A DNA stretch of 64,000 bases from Cellulosilyticum sp. I15G10I2 (lineage in GTDB: Bacteria; Bacillota; Clostridia; Lachnospirales; Cellulosilyticaceae): NCBI RefSeq assembly GCF_900095725.1, contig NZ_FMMP01000006.1:1-64000 (forward strand), given 5' to 3'. Below are positions 35,685 to 43,228 of the stretch, piece by piece. The notes below the pieces were generated by a model, which searched no databases, was not told where the DNA came from, and was given only the letters and a program-made list of their open reading frames with translations. How positions within the stretch are numbered: position 1 is the first letter of the stretch; each line of letters begins with the position of its first letter. Both the position numbers and the translations under genes were made by a program.

Positions 35685-35751
35685 AAATTTGCTTAAGGCA
35701 TAAGATTATTCTAAATATAAGTAGCTAAATTTTTAGTTAAGCTAAAAATCA

Positions 35752-35780
35752 TTGAAAAGTGTTTATTAAAGCTATATAAT
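35752..35780 (+). promoter_or_regulatory. Promoter of the first GntR gene
   Basis: TTGAAA (35752-35757), a 17-base spacer and TATAAT (35775-35780), ~48 bases before the coding start. Confidence 0.75.
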
Positions 35781-35827
35781 AATGGATGATATATTAGAAT
35801 AATTAGTATTTTGGAAAGGAGGGCGGT

Positions 35828-36565
35828 ATGTATATGGATAATATAAGTTTATCTAAACATTCTTCTTATAATATAGGAGATAGTATATACTACAGTCTGC
35901 GTAAAAATATTATTTCTGTAAACTTTAAGCCCGGAGAAGCACTCAGCATAAAAGAAATTTCTGAAAAACTAAATGTAAGCAGATCTCCAGTAAGAGATGC
36001 ACTCATTAAATTAGGAAAAGAAGGACTTGTTGACATTATTCCGCAGAAAGGAACCAGTGTTTCTAAAATAGACTTAAAACGTGTAGATGAAGAAAGATTT
36101 TTACGTAATAGCCTTGAAGAAAATGCTATACGGCTATTTATTAAGATGTATAAGGAAAGCGATATTGCAATCCTAAGAAATAATATTGAAATGCAAAAAC
36201 AAAGTCTTAATTGTAACGATTATTTATCTTTTTTAGATTATGACGATAGTTTTCATAGTGTGTTTTTCAAAAGTATTGATAAAACTATGTGTTGGGAAAT
36301 TCTTCAAAGTATGTGCGGACATTATAGGAGAGTACGTCTTATGTCTTTATGGGATGATAAAATATTAACGAATGTAGTGACACAGCATCAACAAATTATA
36401 GAAAATATATGTCATAAAAATTTTGATAAAGCTATAGAAATGTCTCAGACACATCTTACTAAAATTTCCATGGAAGAGACAGAGCTTATAAAAAAATATC
36501 CTGAATTCTTTAAAGAACAGGATGATGATAACTTTCTAATTAAAGACTTTTACAATAGAATATAA
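35828..36565 (+). CDS. GntR-family (FCD-type) transcriptional regulator
   Basis: A 245-residue regulator. A winged HTH at residues ~15-75 (SIKEISEKLNVSRSPVRDALIKL) precedes an all-helical FCD ligand domain. The FCD metal ligands are probably an Asp/His pair in DYDDSFHSVFF and later His residues (GHYRR, QHQQII). It is ~50% similar by eye to the second GntR protein at 39731. It precedes uxaC by ~100 bases and probably controls the uronate genes. A second start (ATG 35834) is possible. Confidence 0.9.
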   Translation: MYMDNISLSKHSSYNIGDSIYYSLRKNIISVNFKPGEALSIKEISEKLNVSRSPVRDALIKLGKEGLVDIIPQKGTSVSKIDLKRVDEERFLRNSLEENAIRLFIKMYKESDIAILRNNIEMQKQSLNCNDYLSFLDYDDSFHSVFFKSIDKTMCWEILQSMCGHYRRVRLMSLWDDKILTNVVTQHQQIIENICHKNFDKAIEMSQTHLTKISMEETELIKKYPEFFKEQDDDNFLIKDFYNRI

Positions 36566-36666
36566 CTAATTTTGCTAAACCTGTATCGAAACCAGATACA
36601 GTCAGAAAAAAGTTAGAAAAGAAGTATATCATAAAGAATAGATTAGGAAAGGTTGAGAATAAAATA

Positions 36667-38067
36667 ATGAAAAAGTTTATGGATGAAAATTTTCTTTTAG
36701 AGACTCAGACTGCACAGGTTTTATACCATACGTATGCAAAAAATGTGCCGTTATTCGACTATCACTGTCATTTAAGTCCGCAAGAAATTTATGAAGATAA
36801 GCATTTTAAAGATCTAGCAGAGCTATGGCTTGGTGGAGATCATTATAAGTGGCGTCTTATGCGAGCAAATGGGATAGAAGAACAATTTATAACGGGACAG
36901 GCTGATGGCTATGACAAATTTAAAGCATGGGCTTCTTGCATGCCTTATGCAATGGGTAATCCGCTATATCACTGGTCACATTTAGAACTGCAACGATATT
37001 TTGATATTAAGGAAGTGCTTAGTGAAAAAACAGCTGATACAATATGGCAAAGCGCGAATGCAAAAATTAATCAACCAGATTTCTCAGCACGTAAGTTAAT
37101 AGAAGCTTCAAATGTATATGCACTTTGTACAACTGATGATCCAGTAGATACTTTGGAGTATCATATTAAACTTAAAGAAGATGCTTCGTTTAAACCCAAA
37201 GTTTTGCCTGCTATGCGTCCGGATAAGGCGTTAGAGATAACAGATAAAGACTTTAAAGACTATATTGAACGCTTAGCGCGTATAACAGATATAGAAATTT
37301 CAAATTTTGAGAGATTATGTGCAGCACTAAAAAGACGTATTGACTTTTTTCATGAAGTAGGATGCAGAGCAAGTGATCATGGTTTTACCTGCCTGCCTTA
37401 TGAAGATTACACAGATGAAGAAATAGAAAAAATATTTAAAAAAGCGCTTAAAGGAGATACGCTTACTCATAAAGAAGCAGATCAGTACAAGACAGCTCTT
37501 ATGGTCGCTTTAGGTGGCATGTACAAAAAGAAAAACTGGGGTATGGAGCTGCATATAGGTGCTTTACGTAATAATAATACTAAAAGTTTATTAAATATAG
37601 GTATTAATACAGGATTTGATTCTGTACATGACAGTGAAATTGCATCCAATCTTTCGAGGCTTCTCGATCGCTTAGAAAGACAAGATGACTTACCTAAGAC
37701 AGTACTTTTTACTATGAATCCCAAAGATAACTGGATACTCGCTTCGATGGCAGGTAATTTTCAATCAAGTGAAGCAATAAGCAAGATACAGTTTGGGACG
37801 GCGTGGTGGATGCAAGACCATAGAGATGGCATGATAGATCAGATGAGAAGTCTTGCGAACTCAGGACTCCTGGGCAGATTTATAGGCATGCTTACAGATT
37901 CAAGAAGTTTTCTTTCTTATCCTAGACATGAATACTTTAGACGTATTTTATGCAACCTAATAGGTGGATGGATAGAAAACGGAGAATATGCAGATGATCT
38001 TGAACAGACCGGTGCTATTATTCAAGATATTTGTTTATATAATGCAAAAAGGTATTTTGAAGTATAA
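36667..38067 (+). CDS. uxaC: Glucuronate isomerase
   Basis: A 466-residue amidohydrolase-fold isomerase that converts glucuronate to fructuronate (and galacturonate to tagaturonate). The N-terminal metal motif is FDYHCHLSPQEI, and the conserved WWMQDHRDGM and LTDSRSFLSYPRHEYFRRIL blocks near the C-terminus are intact. Length is normal. It follows the first GntR regulator and ends in a terminator. Confidence 0.96.
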   Translation: MKKFMDENFLLETQTAQVLYHTYAKNVPLFDYHCHLSPQEIYEDKHFKDLAELWLGGDHYKWRLMRANGIEEQFITGQADGYDKFKAWASCMPYAMGNPLYHWSHLELQRYFDIKEVLSEKTADTIWQSANAKINQPDFSARKLIEASNVYALCTTDDPVDTLEYHIKLKEDASFKPKVLPAMRPDKALEITDKDFKDYIERLARITDIEISNFERLCAALKRRIDFFHEVGCRASDHGFTCLPYEDYTDEEIEKIFKKALKGDTLTHKEADQYKTALMVALGGMYKKKNWGMELHIGALRNNNTKSLLNIGINTGFDSVHDSEIASNLSRLLDRLERQDDLPKTVLFTMNPKDNWILASMAGNFQSSEAISKIQFGTAWWMQDHRDGMIDQMRSLANSGLLGRFIGMLTDSRSFLSYPRHEYFRRILCNLIGGWIENGEYADDLEQTGAIIQDICLYNAKRYFEV

Positions 38068-38096
38068 AATAATAAACTGAATTTTCTAATAATTGT

Positions 38097-38127
38097 AGGT
38101 TGCTGAAGTAATTTAGCAGCCTTTTTT
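38097..38127 (+). terminator. Terminator after uxaC
   Basis: GGTTGCTGAA pairs with TTTAGCAGCC (G-T pair included) around a 5-base loop and is followed by TTTTTT. Confidence 0.88.
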
Positions 38128-38257
38128 AGGGCACTCAGCATAGCCACTACCTAACGGGTGAAGAGTTTAATAATAATCAATAGGTATTTTAAAGTTTAAT
38201 AGAAAAATACAAAATAAAAATATAATAAAAAAACTAGACTAAATAGTGTTGATATGC

Positions 38258-38276
38258 TAATATACTGGTATATCAG
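38258..38276 (+). promoter_or_regulatory. Putative GntR operator upstream of uxuA
   Basis: TAATATACTGGTATATCAG. The 3' part CTGGTATATCAG is close to the palindromic TTGGTATACCAA type of site known for UxuR/ExuR regulators, and the 5' part repeats the sequence at 32715 before the TRAP genes. The wider TGATAT...ATATCA (38250-38275) is also symmetric. Binding is inferred. Confidence 0.45.
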
Positions 38277-38357
38277 TTGAATTAAGTAATAAAAACTAAA
38301 TTTTTACGGAAGATATTATAAAATATATATAATAGTCGATCTAATGTGAGCGTTTAG

Positions 38358-38540
38358 TTATTAGATCTGGGATTTGTAGAAATCGATAAGAAGATCAAGG
38401 CTTAAAATAAAAAGATTCAACAGGTATTAAACCCAGTTAATGATGGAAACCTAGATTTAAAAGAAAGCATTTCTCATATATATTCTATTTTTGAATGCGC
38501 AAAAGTGCTTGATATTATAGATATGAAAATTCTAGTATGA
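38358..38540 (+). pseudogene. Decayed coding remnant before uxuA
   Basis: One frame reads LLDLGFVEIDKKIKA, a stop, then NKKIQQVLNPVNDGNLDLKE, then SISHIYSIFECAKVLDII and a stop. The amphipathic, charged pattern looks like once-coding sequence, but there is no start codon or RBS. I do not recognise the family. It lies in the 527-base gap between uxaC and uxuA; the rest of that gap shows only the terminator and the operator. Confidence 0.4.
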
Positions 38541-38594
38541 GAAAAATAGTATTAATAGTAAAATAAGTCTAGTTATAAGAAAGGTGAAAAAATT

Positions 38595-39659
38595 ATGGAT
38601 ATGACTTTAAGATGGTTTGGAAAAGATTTTGATTCTGTGACTTTAGAACAAATCAGACAAATTCCAGGTGTAGTAGGTGTTGTTACAACTTTATACGATA
38701 CTGTACCAGGGGAAGCGTGGGAAATCGAAAAAATTCGTTCAATCAAAAAAGAAGTTGAAGATGCAGGGCTGAAGATAAAAGGTATTGAAAGTGTTAATAT
38801 TCATGACGCAATTAAAATTGGATCAGAAGACAGAGACAAATATATTGCTAACTATATTACAACCCTTGAAAGACTTGGAGAAGAAGGTATTGATTTAGTT
38901 TGCTATAATTTTATGCCTGTTTTTGACTGGACACGTTCAGATCTGGCAAAGAGAAGAGCAGATGGTTCTACAGTTTTATCTTATGACCAGGGATTGATTG
39001 ATGCTATTGATCCAACGAAGATGATGGAATCTATGGATGAAAAGGCAAATGGATTTGTTCTTCCAGGCTGGGAACCAGAACGTATGGCAAGAATTAAAGA
39101 GTTATTTGAACTTTATAAAAATGTAGATGAAGAAAAGTTATTTGCTAATTTAAAATATTTTTTAGAAGCTATTATGCCAACATGCGAAAAGTATGGTATT
39201 AAGATGGCTATTCATCCAGATGATCCAGCTTGGTCAGTATTTGGATTAACCAGAATCATGACATCAAAAGAGAAGTTGTTAAGACTTGTTAATTTGGTAG
39301 ATAGTCCTTGTAATGGGGTTACTTTATGCACAGGTTCATTAGGTTCTAATCCAAAGAACGATATTCCAGACATTATACGTTCTCTTAAAGGAAAAATTCA
39401 TTTTGCACATGTAAGAAATGTTATCCATTTAGGCGAGGGGAAATTTGATGAAGCCGCACATCTATCGACAGATGGTTCATTAGATATGTTTGAAATTATG
39501 AAAGCATTTTATGATATCGGATTTGATGGGGTAGTACGTCCAGACCATGGTAGAGCTATATGGGGTGAAGTATCTATGCCTGGATATGGTCTATATGACA
39601 GAGCATTAGGTGCTACTTATTTAGAAGGCATATGGGAAAGCATTTCTAAAATGTCTTAA
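38595..39659 (+). CDS. uxuA: Mannonate dehydratase
   Basis: A 354-residue TIM-barrel enzyme that dehydrates D-mannonate to 2-keto-3-deoxygluconate. The metal and substrate motifs MAIHPDDPAW, HFAHVRN and GVVRPDHGRAIWGE are intact, and the N-terminal LRWFGKDFDSVTLEQIRQIPGV is typical. Length is normal. It lies between the operator region and the second GntR gene. Confidence 0.96.
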   Translation: MDMTLRWFGKDFDSVTLEQIRQIPGVVGVVTTLYDTVPGEAWEIEKIRSIKKEVEDAGLKIKGIESVNIHDAIKIGSEDRDKYIANYITTLERLGEEGIDLVCYNFMPVFDWTRSDLAKRRADGSTVLSYDQGLIDAIDPTKMMESMDEKANGFVLPGWEPERMARIKELFELYKNVDEEKLFANLKYFLEAIMPTCEKYGIKMAIHPDDPAWSVFGLTRIMTSKEKLLRLVNLVDSPCNGVTLCTGSLGSNPKNDIPDIIRSLKGKIHFAHVRNVIHLGEGKFDEAAHLSTDGSLDMFEIMKAFYDIGFDGVVRPDHGRAIWGEVSMPGYGLYDRALGATYLEGIWESISKMS

Positions 39660-39671
39660 TGTATAAGTAAA

Positions 39672-39720
39672 ATCCCTTATAGAGTATACTAAGAGATATA
39701 TTAATATATATGTAAGGGAT
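39672..39720 (+). promoter_or_regulatory. Inverted repeat and GTATAC box before the second GntR gene
   Basis: ATCCCTTAT (39672) and GTAAGGGAT (39712) form an inverted repeat around an AT-rich core that includes the palindrome AGTATACT (near 39684). No T-run follows, so an operator or leader hairpin fits better than a terminator. Confidence 0.4.
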
Positions 39721-39730
39721 AAGGAGCAGT

Positions 39731-40477
39731 ATGTATTATAGAGAGAATGAAAGACAAAACATGACTATTGGTGAAAGTGTATATGGTTATTTAAGAAATA
39801 ATATTATTGAACTTAATTTTAAGCCTGGCGAAATAATTAGTATTAAGGATATTTCGGCTCAGCTTAATGTAAGTCGGTCTCCTGTAAGAGATGCACTTAT
39901 TAAGCTCGAAAAAGAAGGCCTTATTACTACAATGCCGCAAAGGGGCACAATGATCTCCAAAATTGATTTGAGTAGAGTTTCAGAAGAACGTTATTTAAGA
40001 GAATGTTTAGAAGAAAAAACAATTTTGTTGTTTATGAATCAGTATACCCCTTCGGATATAAAACAGTTAGAGTCAATTATAGAAAATCAAAAAAAAAGTA
40101 TTAGTGATACAGATTATAGAAAATCTATATATTATGATGATGAATTCCATAAAACATTTTTTGATGTAACAGATAAAAGACTTTGTTGGGAAACTATTCA
40201 AAATATGTCTGGGCACTATAAAAGAAGTAGGCTTTTATCTTTAGCAGAGAAAAATATATTAGATAACATTATCAAACAGCATGAAATGTTAATAGCATGT
40301 ATTTTAGAAAAAAATACAGATAAACTTATAATAGCATTGCATCTGCACCTCAATAAATTAGAGGGTGAAGATTTAGATTTATCAAATAAATATCCTGACT
40401 TGTTTGAGAATCAATATACTGCAACAAATGGATCATACGATTTACTGCATAGAGATTTTTTTAAAATGTTAAGATAG
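39731..40477 (+). CDS. GntR-family (FCD-type) transcriptional regulator, paralog
   Basis: A 248-residue regulator closely matching the one at 35828: the HTH SIKDISAQLNVSRSPVRDALIKL differs at only a few positions, and the helical FCD domain shares DDEFHKTFFD and GHYKRSRLLSL. The near-identical recognition helix (VSRSPVRDALIKL) predicts overlapping operators. It is 12 bases upstream of uxuB. Two sister regulators in one regulon suggests different inducers, such as glucuronate and galacturonate intermediates (inference). Confidence 0.9.
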   Translation: MYYRENERQNMTIGESVYGYLRNNIIELNFKPGEIISIKDISAQLNVSRSPVRDALIKLEKEGLITTMPQRGTMISKIDLSRVSEERYLRECLEEKTILLFMNQYTPSDIKQLESIIENQKKSISDTDYRKSIYYDDEFHKTFFDVTDKRLCWETIQNMSGHYKRSRLLSLAEKNILDNIIKQHEMLIACILEKNTDKLIIALHLHLNKLEGEDLDLSNKYPDLFENQYTATNGSYDLLHRDFFKMLR

Positions 40478-40488
40478 AGAGGTTATTT

Positions 40489-42099
40489 ATGAAATTAAAT
40501 ATTAATTTATTAAATAATAAAGAAGAATGGCAAAAAGCGAATATTGCTCTTCCTACATTTAACCACAAAGAAGTAACATTAAAAACAAAACAAGCCCCAA
40601 CGTGGATTCATTTTGGAGCAGGAAATATCTTTAGAGCATTTCCAGCTGCAGTTCAACAACAGCTATTAAATGCGGGCATAGAAGAAAAAGGTATTATAGT
40701 GGCAGAAGGGTACGACTATGAGATTATAGATACTGTATTTGATGCTTATGATAACCTGACAATGCTAGTTACTTTAAAGGCAGATGGGACAATAGAAAAA
40801 ACAATTATTGCAAGTATGGTAGAAGCACTAAAAGTAGATAGCCAAAATGAAAAAGATTTCAGTAGATTAAAAGAAATTTTCTCCAATCCATCCCTCCAGA
40901 TGGCTAGTTTTACAATAACGGAAAAAGGATACAGCTTAAATTATTCAAATGGAGATTTTTATCCAGATGTTATAAATGACTTTGAACAAGGTCCTAAAGC
41001 TCCTAAGAGTTATATTGGAAAGTTAGTGTCTTTGTGCTATGAGAGATATATAAGTGGGAAATATCCATTAGCTTTAGTTAGTATGGATAATTGCTCACAT
41101 AATGGAACTAAGCTATATCAAGCTGTAAGAGCATTTGCTGAGAAATGGGAAGTAAACCAACTCGTTGAAAAAGGATTTTTAGCATACATTGAAAATCCTG
41201 ATTATATATCATTCCCATGGAGTATGATTGATAAAATTACGCCAAGACCTGATGAAAGTGTAAAAGCTATGCTGAGGGAAGTTGGTTTTGAGGATGTAGA
41301 GGGTGTTGTTACTTCTAAAAATACTTATGTTGCACCATTCGTTAATGCAGAAGAAGCTCAGTATTTAGTTATTGAAGATAAATTTCCTAATGGAAGACCT
41401 AAGCTTGATCAAGGGGGAATTATCTTTACAGAGCGCGAAACAGTTGATAAAGTAGAAAAAATGAAAGTATGTACATGTCTCAATCCTTTGCATACTGCCC
41501 TTGCAATTTACGGCTGCCTTTTATCTTATGATAAAATCTCTGAAGAGATGAAAGATGCAGAACTAAGAAGATTAGTTGAAATAATTGGTTATGAAGAAGG
41601 ACTTCCGGTAGTAGTTAATCCTGGCATTATCGATCCAAGAAGTTTTATAGATGAAGTACTCAATATAAGAGTACCTAATCCTTTCATGCCGGATACGCCT
41701 CAACGTATTGCAACAGATACTTCACAAAAGCTGTCCATACGTTTTGGAGAAACAATAAAAGCTTATGCAAAGAGCGATAGATTAGATGTGAAAAATCTTA
41801 AACTTATCCCACTGGTACTTGCGGGATGGTGTCGATATCTTTTAGGTGTTGATGATAGTGGCAAGTCATTTGAGTTAAGTCCAGATCCTATGCTTGACGT
41901 AGTTCGTCCCTATTTAAATGGCATTACGTTAGGTCAAACAGGTCCGTTTGCAGAGGCACTAAAGCCGATATTCTCTAATGAAAAAATCTTTGGTGTTAAC
42001 TTATATGAAGTTGGACTTGGAGAAGTAGTAGAAAATTATTTCACAGAGTTAGTTAGTGGCCCAGGAGCTGTGAGAGAAACTTTAAAGAAATATATATAA
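40489..42099 (+). CDS. uxuB: Fructuronate reductase / D-mannonate oxidoreductase
   Basis: A 536-residue NAD-dependent mannitol-dehydrogenase-family enzyme that reduces fructuronate to D-mannonate for UxuA. The N-terminal Rossmann segment is WIHFGAGNIFRAF; the family block SMDNCSHNG and the catalytic Lys region SFPWSMIDKITPRP are present. It ends the uronate cluster. With UxaC and UxuA it completes conversion to 2-keto-3-deoxygluconate. Confidence 0.92.
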   Translation: MKLNINLLNNKEEWQKANIALPTFNHKEVTLKTKQAPTWIHFGAGNIFRAFPAAVQQQLLNAGIEEKGIIVAEGYDYEIIDTVFDAYDNLTMLVTLKADGTIEKTIIASMVEALKVDSQNEKDFSRLKEIFSNPSLQMASFTITEKGYSLNYSNGDFYPDVINDFEQGPKAPKSYIGKLVSLCYERYISGKYPLALVSMDNCSHNGTKLYQAVRAFAEKWEVNQLVEKGFLAYIENPDYISFPWSMIDKITPRPDESVKAMLREVGFEDVEGVVTSKNTYVAPFVNAEEAQYLVIEDKFPNGRPKLDQGGIIFTERETVDKVEKMKVCTCLNPLHTALAIYGCLLSYDKISEEMKDAELRRLVEIIGYEEGLPVVVNPGIIDPRSFIDEVLNIRVPNPFMPDTPQRIATDTSQKLSIRFGETIKAYAKSDRLDVKNLKLIPLVLAGWCRYLLGVDDSGKSFELSPDPMLDVVRPYLNGITLGQTGPFAEALKPIFSNEKIFGVNLYEVGLGEVVENYFTELVSGPGAVRETLKKYI

Positions 42100-42131
42100 T
42101 AATATCTAAATGGATTAACTAATATAGTATT

Positions 42132-42183
42132 GAGGAGATATGACAAAACTAGTTTAACTAGTTTTGTCATATCTCCTTTTTAG
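42132..42183. terminator. Bidirectional terminator between uxuB and the SDR
   Basis: AGGAGATATGACAAAACTAG and its complement form a ~22-bp perfect stem with a 4-base loop followed by TTTTT. It separates convergent genes. Confidence 0.93.
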
Positions 42184-42215
42184 TTAATAAAAATCACCTG
42201 ATTCATAGCTGTGTG

Positions 42216-43082
42216 CTAAGCATTTACAATTTCACCGCCATTGATATGAATGGTCTGGCCTGTTATATAAGATGCAGCTTCAGAAGCTAAAAACACATAG
42301 GCGCCACTGCATTCTACAGGTTGGCCCGCTCTACCTAGAGGTGTATTATTACCAAACTTAGCAACTTGCTGTGCAGGGGCGCTAGATGGGATAAATGGTG
42401 TCCAAATAGGGCCTGGGGCAACTGCATTGACACGTATACCTGATCCCGATTTGGCAAGCATCATAGATAAAGAACGGGTAAAAGCTGTTAATGCGCCCTT
42501 AGTCATAGAATAATCCACTAATTTTTCATTGCCGTGAAAAGCAACTACTGAAGTGGTGTTAATAATACTTGCTCCTGATTTTAAATGAGGAAGCACTGCT
42601 TTGGTAAGATAAAAAGCACCATAAACATTTGTTTTAAAAGTTTTATCAAATTGTTGATCAGAGATCTCAGAGAGTGTAGTAGCTTCATACTGTACAGCTG
42701 CATTATTAATAAGAATATCAATTTTTTCAAACTTGGATATAACCTCAGCTACTATTTTAGAGCAGAAGTGAGCATCAGTTATATCTCCAGGAATGAGCAG
42801 GCACTTACGGCCATATCCTTCTATAGCTTGTTGAGTTTGTTTTGCATCCTCAGTTTCATTATAATAAACAACAGCAATATCAGCACCTTGTTTGGCAAAA
42901 GCAACTGCTGCAGCTCGTCCAATACCACTATCTCCTCCAGTTATTATGGCAACTTTGTTTTCAAGTAAATTTCCTTGTTTGATGATCTGCTCATTATCAT
43001 AAATAGGAAGAGGATTCATTTCATATTCAAACCCAGGATGATGGTTTTGATGTTGAGGTTCAAAAGATGTTGGGTATTTCAT
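42216..43082 (-). CDS. SDR-family oxidoreductase
   Basis: A 288-residue short-chain dehydrogenase. The cofactor motif is TGGDSGIGRAAAVAF (residues ~49-63), the NNAAVQ motif is present, and the catalytic Tyr and Lys are in YSMTKGAL. An N-terminal ~40-residue extension (YPTSFEPQHQNHHPGFEYEM) is typical of the YghA/general-stress-protein-39 group. The substrate is unknown. It is a single gene, unrelated to the uronate operon by orientation. Confidence 0.9.
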   Translation of the reverse strand: MKYPTSFEPQHQNHHPGFEYEMNPLPIYDNEQIIKQGNLLENKVAIITGGDSGIGRAAAVAFAKQGADIAVVYYNETEDAKQTQQAIEGYGRKCLLIPGDITDAHFCSKIVAEVISKFEKIDILINNAAVQYEATTLSEISDQQFDKTFKTNVYGAFYLTKAVLPHLKSGASIINTTSVVAFHGNEKLVDYSMTKGALTAFTRSLSMMLAKSGSGIRVNAVAPGPIWTPFIPSSAPAQQVAKFGNNTPLGRAGQPVECSGAYVFLASEAASYITGQTIHINGGEIVNA

Positions 43083-43228
43083 AGTTCTTCTCCTTTAACT
43101 CAAGTTTTTGAAGTTAGTATATACCAATCCCTATAAAATTACCCATGATTTTATGACAAGGCTGTTCTTCACTTGGAAAAACCAGCATAGATATATAAAG
43201 TAACACCTTTTTTGAGAGGATGATAGAA

